Of a stretch of DNA of 39,013 nucleotides, positions 1 through 6,979 are shown in pieces. Origin of the DNA: a virus; IMG/VR virus record IMGVR_UViG_3300025536_000148, positions 1 to 39,013 of that record, one strand, 5' to 3'. The notes under the pieces are model-generated. The model saw only the letters and a program-made list of their open reading frames with translations. It did not search any database and was not told the DNA's origin. The number at the start of each line of letters is the position of its first letter. Within the stretch, counting starts at the first letter, position 1. A program made the position numbers and the translations under genes.

Positions 1-105
1 CGAGCGCGACGCCGAGGGCCGCGAGGTCTCTTTCGTCTGTGGCCAGGACCCGAAGAACCCGCGCTCCTGGCGCAGCGAGCGCGACGCCGAGGGCCGCGAG
101 ATCGC
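1..105. repeat. Terminal direct repeat, left copy
   Basis: These 105 bases are identical to 38909-39013. The frame of the repeat-protein gene continues exactly from the right copy into the sequence after base 105, as expected of a circular molecule opened at an arbitrary point. The overlap lies inside a 75-bp tandem array, and nearly the same stretch also occurs about 150 bp earlier, so the join could have gained or lost repeat units. Confidence 0.9.
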
Positions 106-316
106 ACGCGTCTATGGCGAGGACCCAACCGACCCCCGCTCGTGGCGCTACGAATACGATGCCGAGGGCCGCGTGGTCGCACGCGTCTATGGCGAGGACC
201 CAACCGACCCCCGCTCGTGGCGCTACGAATACGATGCCGAGGGCCGCGTGGTCTCCTGCGTCTATGGTGACGACCCTAAGAACCCGCGCTCCTGGCGCAG
301 GGATGATGGCCGATGA
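1..316 (+). CDS. YD-like tandem-repeat protein (3' part, continues from the window end)
   Basis: This is the open continuation of the gene starting at 38433. The frame begins at base 2, has no start codon here and stops with TGA at 314-316. It contributes the last units and the tail RDDGR. That tail is shared with the paralogue at 348-605, showing duplication of a common 3' end. The following gene has a GGAGG-GTG start 32 bases later. The two pieces should be read as one gene of the circular molecule. Confidence 0.85.
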   Translation, partial: ERDAEGREVSFVCGQDPKNPRSWRSERDAEGREIARVYGEDPTDPRSWRYEYDAEGRVVARVYGEDPTDPRSWRYEYDAEGRVVSCVYGDDPKNPRSWRRDDGR

Positions 317-347
317 AATTCCCGATCAAACACCGACGGAGGCTGTT

Positions 348-605
348 GTGAGCAAACCTAAATACGAGTACGACGCCGAAGGCCGCGATGTCGCCTGCAT
401 CTGGGAAGGCGATCCGAAGAACCCGCACTCTTGGCGCTACGAATACGATGCCGAGGGCCGCGTGGTCTCCTGCGTCTATGGCGAGGACCCAACCGACCCC
501 CGCTCGTGGCGCTACGAATACGATGCCGAGGGCCGCGAGGTCTCCTGCGTCTTTGGCCAGGACCCGAAGAACCCGCGCTCCTGGCGCAGGGATGATGGCC
601 GATGA
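348..605 (+). CDS. Short paralogue of the YD-like repeat protein
   Basis: The chosen start is GTG at 348, because GGAGG lies at 338-342 with a five-base spacer. The in-frame ATGs at 303/306 have no such site. The 85-residue product is MSKPK followed by three 25-residue units (363-587) and the tail RDDGR. It is a three-unit version of the ten-unit protein upstream. The bases around its stop are the same as those around the end of the first gene, so the pair arose by duplication of the 3' region. The stop overlaps the next start (ATGA at 602), implying translational coupling to the pentapeptide-repeat protein. Function unknown. Confidence 0.8.
   Translation: MSKPKYEYDAEGRDVACIWEGDPKNPHSWRYEYDAEGRVVSCVYGEDPTDPRSWRYEYDAEGREVSCVFGQDPKNPRSWRRDDGR
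363..587 (+). repeat. Three further 75-bp coding repeats
   Basis: Units at 363, 438 and 513 match those of the large array closely. Together with the large array they offer many substrates for homologous exchange. Confidence 0.85.
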
Positions 606-1273
606 AATTCCCGATCAAACACCGTTTCAGTGGCGATGTGATCTGCGAGATAGAACTGGATGCCAGCTACGAGAACGAGCCGCGATCCGTCCAGCTTGGC
701 GCAGCGGTAAAAATTGCTGTTTCGAAAAATATTAATCTCACCGGCGCGGACCTCGCCTACGCGAACCTCGCCTACGCGGACCTCGCCTACGCGAACCTCA
801 CCGACGCGAACCTCGCCTACGCGAACCTCGCCTATGCGGACCTCACCGACGCGAACCTCGCCTATGCGGACCTCGCCAACGCGAACCTCACCGACGCGAA
901 CCTCGCCTATGCGGACCTCACCGACGCGAACCTCGCCTACGCGAAGCTCACCCACGCGAAGCTCACCCACGCGAACCTCACCGGCGCGAACCTCACCGGA
1001 GCGGACATCGCCTACGCGAACCTCGCCAACGCGAACCTCGCCGGACAGGGCCTTTTGCAAATCAACGGCCTGCGCTGGCCCGTCCTCGTTACCCCGGAAT
1101 ATCTGAAAATCGGCTGCGAGCAGCACTCGCACGATTACTGGCGCAGTTTTGATGATCGTCGAATTTTGCAAATGGCCGGAAAGAACGCAGCGGAGTTTTG
1201 GGCGGACAATAAGACATGGCTGCTCGAACGCTGCGAGTGGGCGGCAGGGTTTCGGAAGAGGGGCGCGACATGA
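602..1273 (+). CDS. Pentapeptide-repeat protein
   Basis: 223 residues. Residues about 46-148 are some 21 consecutive A(D/N)Lxx-type pentapeptides, which in known members form a right-handed quadrilateral beta-helix. The C-terminal 75 residues form a separate domain (WPVLVTPEYLKIGCEQHS... then AAEFW and LLE) that recurs in phage pentapeptide proteins. The repeats are visible as 15-bp DNA units between about 740 and 1045. Some family members mimic DNA and bind gyrase, but nothing here proves that. The gene overlaps its neighbours by ATGA on the left and 4 bases on the right, so it is part of the same operon as the YD-like proteins. It is probably cytosolic, as no signal peptide is seen. Confidence 0.9.
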   Translation: MKFPIKHRFSGDVICEIELDASYENEPRSVQLGAAVKIAVSKNINLTGADLAYANLAYADLAYANLTDANLAYANLAYADLTDANLAYADLANANLTDANLAYADLTDANLAYAKLTHAKLTHANLTGANLTGADIAYANLANANLAGQGLLQINGLRWPVLVTPEYLKIGCEQHSHDYWRSFDDRRILQMAGKNAAEFWADNKTWLLERCEWAAGFRKRGAT

Positions 1274-1386
1274 ACACGCCCCGCGAGACCGCCCTCATCG
1301 GTGTTGCCTGCTTCATCGTAGTGCTGTGCGTGGTCTCTACCTATTTGTTCCTGACTGCCAGATTTATTGATTGGGTGATGGGATGA
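1270..1386 (+). CDS. 38-residue single-span membrane protein
   Basis: The ATG at 1270 overlaps the preceding stop (ATGA), and the frame ends with TGA at 1384-1386. The product has a short polar N terminus followed by a hydrophobic stretch (about residues 9-30) and the end DWVMG. It and the next ORF share a W-V-M ending, suggesting either related origin or selection for the overlap sequence. It is supported only by the overlap chain and composition. Function unknown. Confidence 0.55.
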   Translation: MNTPRETALIGVACFIVVLCVVSTYLFLTARFIDWVMG

Positions 1387-1475
1387 TTGAACCGCAGCTG
1401 CCAGATGAAGCCATTATTCTTTTTTGCCTGTATCTCGCGGCGCTGTCCCTGCTCATTAGATGGGTGATGAGATGA
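1383..1475 (+). CDS. 30-residue single-span membrane protein
   Basis: The ATG at 1383 overlaps the previous TGA. The product begins MIEPQLPDEA, continues with a hydrophobic core and ends RWVMR. Its own stop overlaps the next ATG at 1472. Too small to classify; it belongs to the run of coupled tiny genes. Confidence 0.5.
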   Translation: MIEPQLPDEAIILFCLYLAALSLLIRWVMR

Positions 1476-1675
1476 CCGACGAAGGAAATATCGCACCAAC
1501 GATTTTGGAACAGTCTTACAAGACCGCACAACTCCGAGCATACGCCGCCCTAAAAAACGCGGTCCCATATTTGGAGCATCTTTCAGACGTTCTGCCAGCA
1601 GACGACAAGGGCAACCCCAGCGATTTATTGGGGGAAATCCAAGCGTTGTTAAATTTACAACGGGGCGAGTCATGA
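1472..1675 (+). CDS. 67-residue hypothetical protein
   Basis: Start ATG 1472 was chosen over the in-frame ATG at 1460 because it overlaps the preceding stop, like its neighbours. The product is helical and acidic (MTDEGNIAPTILEQSYK...), with no recognised domain, and ends LQRGES. It is coupled to the next gene by ATGA at 1672. Confidence 0.65.
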   Translation: MTDEGNIAPTILEQSYKTAQLRAYAALKNAVPYLEHLSDVLPADDKGNPSDLLGEIQALLNLQRGES

Positions 1676-1953
1676 CCGCCGCGTTCGCCAGAAACACCGA
1701 TCCCCTTACGTCATTCGGCGGCGCGGATGCCATCCAGCCACATGTCACGGCGCTTGAGAAGGAAGTGCTGGATACGCTTCGGGATTCGATCTTCGGGCTG
1801 ACCATCAATGAGATTGCCGGCCGCCTCAACCGGTCGCTGGTAAGCGTCTCGCCTAGGTTAAAGCCGCTCGTTTTAAAGGGGCTTGTCGTTGATACCGGCC
1901 TCACCAAAGACGGTCCTGAGGGGCGCGGACGAATTATTTGGAGGGCAAAATGA
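1672..1953 (+). CDS. Winged-helix DNA-binding protein
   Basis: 93 residues. The core around residues 30-85 (LTINEIAGRLNRSLVSVSPR, then LKPLVLKGLVVDTG) is a typical helix-turn-helix followed by a wing, as in MarR/IclR-type folds. The N terminus contains T-D-P-L-T-S, often seen in small phage winged-helix proteins. It probably regulates early transcription or acts in recombination, but the target is not visible. It sits in the ATGA-coupled early operon. Confidence 0.7.
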   Translation: MTAAFARNTDPLTSFGGADAIQPHVTALEKEVLDTLRDSIFGLTINEIAGRLNRSLVSVSPRLKPLVLKGLVVDTGLTKDGPEGRGRIIWRAK

Positions 1954-2033
1954 CCAACTTTGTCTCTTCGGTGTTTGCAATCGCCCTCACGGCATTCGTA
2001 TTCGCCCTTTGGATCGTGGAGGGAATGCGATGA
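1950..2033 (+). CDS. 27-residue membrane peptide
   Basis: ATG 1950 overlaps the previous stop, and its own TGA overlaps the next ATG at 2030. Nearly the whole peptide is one hydrophobic helix (FAIALTAFVFALWIV). It is the third tiny membrane ORF of this operon. Coding status rests on the overlap pattern. Confidence 0.5.
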   Translation: MTNFVSSVFAIALTAFVFALWIVEGMR

Positions 2034-2251
2034 GCCTGTTCCACGAGGCGAGGCTGTATTGGGAGGTTTGCCGCATCGCGTGGGGCGGCGACATTCATTC
2101 CCGCGCCGAGGCGTGCGGCACGCTCCGGTTTCTCGCCGTCAGGGGGAAGAGCAAAAGAATACGCGAGGCTTCCCAATCTACCCTGCGTGCGCTGGCAAAG
2201 CGGCTTGGGCTTGTCGATCACATGGCGCGCGAATACGGGAGGACACAGTGA
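2030..2251 (+). CDS. 73-residue hypothetical protein
   Basis: The ATG at 2030 overlaps the stop of the membrane peptide; the longer upstream reading is out of frame with the operon logic. The product is basic and helical (RIAWGGDIHSRAEACGTLRF, then RIREASQSTLRALAKRLGLV). No family is recognised. Confidence 0.65.
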   Translation: MSLFHEARLYWEVCRIAWGGDIHSRAEACGTLRFLAVRGKSKRIREASQSTLRALAKRLGLVDHMAREYGRTQ

Positions 2252-2316
2252 TCGCCTTCCTTCGCCGTTTGCACAGACGCGGATTCAGGTTCCTATTGTG
2301 GAGACTAAAGCTATGA
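2248..2316 (+). CDS. 22-residue basic nano-ORF
   Basis: GTG at 2248 overlaps the preceding TGA and the stop at 2314-2316 overlaps the ERF start. The peptide is Arg-rich (FLRRLHRRGFRF). It may only be a translational bridge to the recombination gene. Confidence 0.3.
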   Translation: MIAFLRRLHRRGFRFLLWRLKL

Positions 2317-3050
2317 CACAAATCGCAAAAATTCCAGAAGATGCACCCATCGAAGAGACTGTTTCCCTGATGCAGGTGATTGCGAGGGCGGCGCAAGACC
2401 CGCAAACCGATGTCGGAAAGATGGAGCGGCTGATGGCGATGCACGACCGAATTATCGAGCGCCGCGCCCAAACGGCATTCAATCTCGCCATGAAAGACGC
2501 CCAAGCGGAGATGACGGTCGTCGGGCTAGACGCAAACAACCCGTCCACGCGAAGTCGTTATGCCTCCTACGCCGCCCTCGACCGCGCCTTGCGTCCGATC
2601 TATACGCGGCACGGTTTCTCGTTGAGCTTTGATTCCGGTATCGGGGCGCCGGAGAATCATGTCCGCGTGCTCTGCTACGTGGGTCACAGCGAAGGGTTTA
2701 CCCGAACCTATCAGGTGGAGATGCCCGCCGACGGTAAGGGGGCAAAAGGCGGCGACGTGATGACAAAAACCCACGCCGCCGGGTCTGCGTTCGCTTACGG
2801 GCAGCGGTATCTGCTTAAACTGATTTTCAACGTCGCTACTGGTGAAAACGATGACGATGGAAACGCCGCCGGGGGGGCGATAATCACCGACGAACAGCGC
2901 GATGCACTCCTGGAGCTTGTGAATAAGACCGGCGCGGATGTTCGGAAATTCTGCGCGTATATGGGGGTCGATAGCATCTCATCAATCCCGGCCAAGCGTT
3001 ATGCGAATGCCGTGAGCGCGCTTGAGGCCAAAAAGGTGAAACAAGTATGA
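2313..3050 (+). CDS. erf: ERF-family ssDNA annealing protein
   Basis: 245 residues. The region MAMHDRIIERRAQTAFNLAM, followed by a block with SRYASYAALDRALRPIYTRHG, is the hallmark of the ERF superfamily of single-strand annealing proteins, related in role to lambda Beta. A middle block with GDVMTKTHAAGSAFAYGQRY and LLKLIFNVATGENDDDGN completes the core, and the C terminus is an ITDEQRDALLELV helical segment. It anneals homologous ssDNA during phage recombination and genome circularisation. It overlaps the YqaJ nuclease gene by ATGA, giving the usual two-component recombination pair. GGAG upstream at 2300-2303 supports ATG 2313. Confidence 0.92.
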   Translation: MTQIAKIPEDAPIEETVSLMQVIARAAQDPQTDVGKMERLMAMHDRIIERRAQTAFNLAMKDAQAEMTVVGLDANNPSTRSRYASYAALDRALRPIYTRHGFSLSFDSGIGAPENHVRVLCYVGHSEGFTRTYQVEMPADGKGAKGGDVMTKTHAAGSAFAYGQRYLLKLIFNVATGENDDDGNAAGGAIITDEQRDALLELVNKTGADVRKFCAYMGVDSISSIPAKRYANAVSALEAKKVKQV

Positions 3051-3688
3051 AACAAGGATCAGAAGAATGGCTGGCGGCGCGCCTCGGAAAAGTCACCGCG
3101 TCGCGGGTTGCCGACCTGACGGCCAGGACGAAAAGCGGGTATAGCGCGTCCCGTGAAAATTATATGGCGGAAATCGTCGCGGAACGTCTGACCGGCGCAC
3201 CGGCCGCTCAATACACGAATTCCGCAATGCAATGGGGGACAGACACGGAACCAAAGGCACGGGCGGCCTATGAATTCTACCGTGACATGGACGTAGTGGA
3301 GACGGGTTTTGTCGTCCATCCGATCATTCAAATGAGCGGCGCGTCCCCGGACGGGCTTGTCGGCGATGACGGCCTGGTCGAAATCAAATGCCCCAACACC
3401 GCGACGCACATCGACACGCTTCTGGGCCAAGCCGTGCCGGGAAAATACGTCAAGCAGATGCAGTGGCAAATGGCCTGCACGGGCCGGAAATGGTGCGACT
3501 TTGTTTCCTACGATCCCAGGCTGCCGGAAAATCTTCGGCTGTTCGTGCGCCGGGTCGATAAGGACGATCCGCTGGTCGTCGAACTGGGAAAAGAAATCGT
3601 CGCGTTCCTGGCGGAGACAGACGAAAAAATAATCAAGTTACTGCGGGTCGCAACCGGCGAAACGGATAACAAAAAAGGAGACTCCTGA
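3047..3688 (+). CDS. YqaJ-type lambda-exonuclease-like nuclease
   Basis: 213 residues. It starts KQGSEEWLAARLGKVTAS, the conserved N terminus of the YqaJ/lambda Exo family. A PD-(D/E)XK active site is visible: Glu near 68 (GTDTEPKA), Asp102 in GASPDG, and Glu112/Lys114 in VEIKCPN, with the QMQWQM helix at about 137-142. It resects dsDNA 5'-3' to feed the ERF protein encoded just upstream with a 4-base overlap. The family is usually 200-220 residues, so it looks intact. Confidence 0.92.
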   Translation: MKQGSEEWLAARLGKVTASRVADLTARTKSGYSASRENYMAEIVAERLTGAPAAQYTNSAMQWGTDTEPKARAAYEFYRDMDVVETGFVVHPIIQMSGASPDGLVGDDGLVEIKCPNTATHIDTLLGQAVPGKYVKQMQWQMACTGRKWCDFVSYDPRLPENLRLFVRRVDKDDPLVVELGKEIVAFLAETDEKIIKLLRVATGETDNKKGDS

Positions 3689-3933
3689 TGGCCTATGAAC
3701 CCAAGCCGAATAGCGGTGCGTTGTTCAAGAACGAGAAAACAAAACCCACGCAACCGGATTACACCGGGAACTGGACGGACGCCGCCGGGAAGGAGTGGCG
3801 GCTCGCCGCGTGGCTGAAGGACGGCAACGTTGGAAAGTTCCTATCTATCAGCGCGAGCGAGAAATTGATTGGCTCTAGGCCAAGACAAGAGACCAAGAGC
3901 CAAGATGATCTAGACGACGCCATTCCATTCTAA
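3688..3933 (+). CDS. Small ssDNA-metabolism protein with SSB-like acidic tail
   Basis: 81 residues. The body (MAYEPKPNSGALFKNEKTKP, then DYTGNW and EWRLAAWLKDGNVGKFLSI) matches a small phage protein family of OB-fold-like appearance, normally found beside recombination genes. The C terminus is DDLDDAIPF, closely resembling the DDDIPF tip that bacterial SSB uses to recruit partner proteins. It starts at TGATG right after the exonuclease, with GGAG upstream. Role inferred: an SSB-like or SSB-mimicking accessory of the ERF/YqaJ system. Confidence 0.75.
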   Translation: MAYEPKPNSGALFKNEKTKPTQPDYTGNWTDAAGKEWRLAAWLKDGNVGKFLSISASEKLIGSRPRQETKSQDDLDDAIPF

Positions 3934-4259
3934 TGCACATTACAGACGATGACATTGAACGGGCGCTGGACTACCTGCGGGACAACGCTTCCCACGCGGC
4001 GGTTGCCAAGGGCGAGCGGGTGTTTGCCGAGGAATACCGGAAATCCTTAAAGGCGATTTTGGCCAGCCAAAGCAACCAGACGAGCGAACACGCCCGCAGC
4101 GATTTCGCCTACGCGCATCCGAAATATCTGGAACACCTGGAAGCCCTGAAGGCGGCGGTGATCGAGGACGAAAAGAACAGGGGCTTGCGGGTTGCGGCAG
4201 AGGCAAGGATCGAGGCGTGGCGGACGCAATCCTCCAACCAGAGGGCGATGAAGATTTAA
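3933..4259 (+). CDS. 108-residue phage hypothetical protein
   Basis: The start overlaps the previous stop (TAATG). The product is helical and charged. It begins MHITDDDIERALDYLRDNA, has a middle YAHPKYLEHLEALKAAVIED and ends EAWRTQSSNQRAMKI, a pattern common in phage proteins next to recombination genes. No enzyme motif is seen; probably an accessory of the recombination module. Confidence 0.75.
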   Translation: MHITDDDIERALDYLRDNASHAAVAKGERVFAEEYRKSLKAILASQSNQTSEHARSDFAYAHPKYLEHLEALKAAVIEDEKNRGLRVAAEARIEAWRTQSSNQRAMKI

Positions 4260-4409
4260 TTTATGACCGGGGCGGCGTGGATTAGACACGCGGCGTGCAG
4301 GCAGGAATGTCTGGTTAACGCGCTCACTCAAGGGCCTCTTGCTAAGGAAAACCAAGCTGAACAGCCGGTAAGCAACCCGGCCTCCGGTCGCCAAACACGA
4401 GGAGTGAAC

Positions 4410-5099
4410 ATGACCAACCTACTTGCTTACCACAACGACCCAAAAATCAAGGCTGCCATCCTGGCCCAGCTTCAAGCCCATTACGATGCCGACGAGATTG
4501 TAAAGGGCCAATATTGGGAAGATGGGAAAGGCTGCGCCGTCGGCTGCACAATTCATTCCGGAGACCATATGGAGTATGAAGGCCGCTTTGGTATTCCTGT
4601 CATGCTGGCGCGCCTCGAAGATTGTATCTTTGAAGGCTTGCCAAACCATAAGGCAAAAAAATGGCCGCTTCGGTTTATGAACGCCATCGAACCGGGAGCC
4701 TACCTGTCGAGAGCTGGGTGGAAATTCCTCTATTGGCTCCTGACGGACGAAAAGGTGAACCCTGGGATTAGCCATCCATCCGTAAGCGAGGCTGTAAAGC
4801 AATGTGCCGACGTGTTGAATCCTCTTACGGAAGGTAGGCCGGTTGATAGAGGCGCGGCGAAAAGCGCGGCGAGCGCAGCGAGAAACGCGGCGAGAAGCGC
4901 GGCAAGAAACGCGGAGAGTGCGGCGTGGAGCGCAGCGAGGAGCGCGGCGTGGTGTGCGGAGAGCGCAGCGAGAAGCGCGGAGAGCGCGGCGGAGAGCGCG
5001 GCGAGAAACGCGGCGTGGAGCGCGGCGAGCGCGGCGAGAAACGCGGCGTATGTAAGAATGGCCGATAAACTGGTTGAGCTAATTGTAGGTGCGAGATGA
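4410..5099 (+). CDS. Phage protein with Ala-rich SAAR-type repeats
   Basis: Start ATG 4410 is preceded by GAGGAG at 4399-4404. An in-frame ATG at 4263 would add 49 residues but lacks a site, so 4260-4409 is probably a leader. Residues 1-140 form a globular domain (GCAVGCTIHSGDHMEYEGRF and AGWKFLYWLLTDEKV). Residues about 148-212 are imperfect four-residue repeats of S/N-A-A-R/W/E, forming a continuous amphipathic Ala-rich helix. The end is MADKLVELIVGAR. Such repeats are seen in other phage proteins of unknown role. The DNA of the repeat is very GC-rich and gives long false ORFs on both strands. Confidence 0.8.
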   Translation: MTNLLAYHNDPKIKAAILAQLQAHYDADEIVKGQYWEDGKGCAVGCTIHSGDHMEYEGRFGIPVMLARLEDCIFEGLPNHKAKKWPLRFMNAIEPGAYLSRAGWKFLYWLLTDEKVNPGISHPSVSEAVKQCADVLNPLTEGRPVDRGAAKSAASAARNAARSAARNAESAAWSAARSAAWCAESAARSAESAAESAARNAAWSAASAARNAAYVRMADKLVELIVGAR

Positions 5100-5287
5100 A
5101 CAGCAAAAACACCCTCCGCAAAATTCGAGAAGAGATCCCAGTGCCCAATGGATATGTAATTGTTCCTGATAATGATTGGGCTTTTATGGCAGGATTAATG
5201 CGTTTTTCGCCAGCAGAACGTGGGCGTTTCTATACAACAGTTGGATATTTATTTCCCAGTGCAAAGGAGTTGAAGAGTAATAAATGA
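5096..5287 (+). CDS. 63-residue hypothetical protein
   Basis: Coupled to the previous gene by ATGA. The product (IPVPNGYVIVPDNDWAFMAG, then FSPAERGRFYTTVGYLFPSA) looks folded but matches nothing I recognise. Its DNA is clearly more AT-rich than its neighbours, as is all of 5096-5480, suggesting separate acquisition. Confidence 0.65.
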   Translation: MNSKNTLRKIREEIPVPNGYVIVPDNDWAFMAGLMRFSPAERGRFYTTVGYLFPSAKELKSNK

Positions 5288-5343
5288 ACGGTCGTAAATA
5301 TATACAGCAAAAGGAAGGAGAATGGGTCCATCCTAATGATTAA
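5284..5343 (+). CDS. 19-residue nano-ORF
   Basis: ATG 5284 overlaps the preceding TGA and the frame stops at TAA 5341-5343. The peptide is MNGRKYIQQKEGEWVHPND. An upstream AAGGAG is somewhat distant. It could be a coupled peptide or a chance frame. Confidence 0.3.
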   Translation: MNGRKYIQQKEGEWVHPND

Positions 5344-5497
5344 ATTTATAGTTCTTGTTTGTGCAGCAGTTGTAGTTGACAGCACAAGTCTTATCACAGG
5401 AAGGCCAGCAGCCCACCCAAAAGAAGAATGGGCGTTCCAGACCCTATGGAGAGAATTACAACAATCAAGCGTAGTGCCAGAGAGCGAAGGAAAATGA
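5336..5497 (+). CDS. 53-residue protein with N-terminal hydrophobic segment
   Basis: The ATG at 5336 overlaps the nano-ORF end and the stop at 5495-5497 overlaps the zinc-finger gene start. The product begins MIKFIVLVCAAVVV, a signal- or anchor-like stretch, followed by a polar tail with EEWAFQTLWRELQQ. No family is recognised. Weak ribosome binding; AT-rich like the preceding gene. Confidence 0.45.
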   Translation: MIKFIVLVCAAVVVDSTSLITGRPAAHPKEEWAFQTLWRELQQSSVVPESEGK

Positions 5498-5718
5498 CCG
5501 ACGCGCCGAGGATTAAGCCCTGCTTATGGTGCGGCTCCCCCTTCCCCGCCATGCGTCGAGGGGCGCACGAGAAGCTTTGCTGCTCGCCTGCCTGCAAGGA
5601 TCGCTTCAACGCGGCGCTTCGCCGGTACGGCCGGGCGATGTTTGAGGATCGGCTCGTCTCGGTCGAGACCTTGAGGGACGTCTATTCGTCGTGCACGATA
5701 CGCAGGAGCGCGGCGTAG
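5494..5718 (+). CDS. Small zinc-finger protein
   Basis: 74 residues from ATG 5494, with AAGGAAA just upstream. Two cysteine pairs, CLWCG near residues 10-14 and CCSPAC near 29-34, form a likely treble-clef zinc site followed by the basic helix KDRFNAALRRYGRAMF. This pattern is typical of small phage DNA-binding or HNH-like finger proteins. No nuclease His/Asn motif is visible. It precedes the excisionase/integrase pair. Confidence 0.7.
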   Translation: MTDAPRIKPCLWCGSPFPAMRRGAHEKLCCSPACKDRFNAALRRYGRAMFEDRLVSVETLRDVYSSCTIRRSAA

Positions 5719-5720
5719 CC

Positions 5721-6029
5721 ATGCCAACCCACAGCCACCCGGCGCCGGAAAGATGCCTCACAGGGGCGGCCGCACGGATCACTGGACTCCAGGCCCGCAC
5801 CGTGCAGGATAAGGCCAAGAAGGGAGAAATCCCCGGAGCCGCCAAACTCGGCGGCATATGGACATTCGATCTGGCGAAGCTGCGGCGTTGGGTACGAAAT
5901 GGGGAGGTTAAATGCCGGAGCACCTCTATTGCCGCGGCGGCACCTGGTACGCCCATCTCCGCGTTCGAGGGCGGCTCTACCGAAGAAGCCTACGAACGTC
6001 TAATAAAACCACGGCAAAACGCCGCCTGA
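5721..6029 (+). CDS. xis: Excisionase-like helix-turn-helix protein
   Basis: 102 residues from ATG 5721; a GTG at 5691 is an alternative without a binding site. The segment LTGAAARITGLQARTVQDKA, then KKGEIPGAAKLGGIWTFDLA and KLRRWVR, is the MerR/AlpA-like winged HTH of small excisionases (Helix_17-like). The gene overlaps the integrase start by 118 bp in another frame, and that overlapping tail is of low complexity. It probably directs excision by binding near attP, and the overlap couples its synthesis to integrase. Confidence 0.75.
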   Translation: MPTHSHPAPERCLTGAAARITGLQARTVQDKAKKGEIPGAAKLGGIWTFDLAKLRRWVRNGEVKCRSTSIAAAAPGTPISAFEGGSTEEAYERLIKPRQNAA

Positions 6030-6979
6030 AGAAAATCCTAGAGGAGGCTTCCCACCTGCGCTTTCACGGGGAAGCCCGCCATGGCTGGAAGCACGCCGTC
6101 GTCCGGTGGGCGCAGGAGTACCCGGCCCAGGTCAAACCGGCCGCCATGAAGCGGTATCTGGTTTCCGTCCGCCAGCTCGACCCCTTCTTTGGCGGGGCCT
6201 ATCTCGACGAAATCACCCGGCGCCGGATCGCCGATTATGTCTCCGACCGCAAGAAGGCGGCAACGAACGCCACCATCCGGCGCGATCTGACGGCACTTTC
6301 CAGAATTCTGGCTTGTTGCGTTGCCTGGGGCTGGCTAGAGACGAATCCTGCCCGCGAATTCGACCGCACGGTGCTGCGCGAAAGACGCGACCCAATCGTG
6401 CCGCCATCCGATGATGACGTCGCCTGGTTCCTGACCTTCTGTCCTAAGAATTTTGCCAACGCCGTCCAGTTCCTCCGGCAGACCGGCATGAGGGCCGAAG
6501 AGGGGTTTTCCCTCGAACACGGCCAATGCGACCTTAAGCGCCATGAGATACTGTTGCCCCGGACCAAGACGAACCGGCCACGGGTGATACCGCTCGCCGA
6601 CCCCCTGCTCTCCGACGCCGGTATCACGTTAAGTATCACACAAAGACACCTGGCCTCCCCCTTCGTGTTCTGGCACGGCGACGGAAATCGCTATTGCAAT
6701 GTCGCATCCCGGTTCGCGGAGATCATGCGCCGGGCCGAGCAGGGGGCCATCGTCGAGAAGCGCCCATTCCAACGCTTTCGCTGCCATGATCTGCGACACA
6801 AATTTGCGGTCGAGTATCTGAAAGGCGGCGGCGATATTTACGCGCTCGCCAGGATATTGGGGCACTCCTCGGTCAAGACGACGGAAATCTACCTCGCCTA
6901 TACGAGCGAAGGAATATCCCAAAAAGTATCCCAGCAGCGGCGGTTTTCGGGCACGGGTGACGGCGAAGCGCCAATCTAA
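5912..6979 (+). CDS. int: Tyrosine-recombinase integrase
   Basis: 355 residues. The N-terminal domain (about 1-50) has the AP2-like MPEHLYCRGGTWYAHLRVRG start of arm-binding domains. Residues 55-145 form the core-binding SAM-like domain, and 165-335 the catalytic domain. All catalytic residues are present: Arg194 (TGMRAEEG), Lys219 (RTKTNR), His292-x-x-Arg295 (HDLRH), His318 (LGHSS) and Tyr327 nine residues later. It recombines attP with the host tRNA-Ser gene. attP lies 11 bp after the stop codon. Arm-type repeats lie within and after the gene. Confidence 0.95.
   Translation: MPEHLYCRGGTWYAHLRVRGRLYRRSLRTSNKTTAKRRLKKILEEASHLRFHGEARHGWKHAVVRWAQEYPAQVKPAAMKRYLVSVRQLDPFFGGAYLDEITRRRIADYVSDRKKAATNATIRRDLTALSRILACCVAWGWLETNPAREFDRTVLRERRDPIVPPSDDDVAWFLTFCPKNFANAVQFLRQTGMRAEEGFSLEHGQCDLKRHEILLPRTKTNRPRVIPLADPLLSDAGITLSITQRHLASPFVFWHGDGNRYCNVASRFAEIMRRAEQGAIVEKRPFQRFRCHDLRHKFAVEYLKGGGDIYALARILGHSSVKTTEIYLAYTSEGISQKVSQQRRFSGTGDGEAPI

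Noticed and set aside
512-1171. Minus-strand 219-codon frame with GEVRVGEVR repeats and the plus-strand RTSPTRTSP frame
   Set aside because: Both are shadows of the 15-bp pentapeptide-coding repeats in the wrong frame.
1854-1860. Further CTAGGT-type site
   Set aside because: A lone partial match within a coding sequence, without the 11-bp periodicity.
4825-5148. Long frames on both strands over the Ala-rich region
   Set aside because: Shadows of the SAAR repeat; simple Arg/Ser/Pro composition and no ribosome site.
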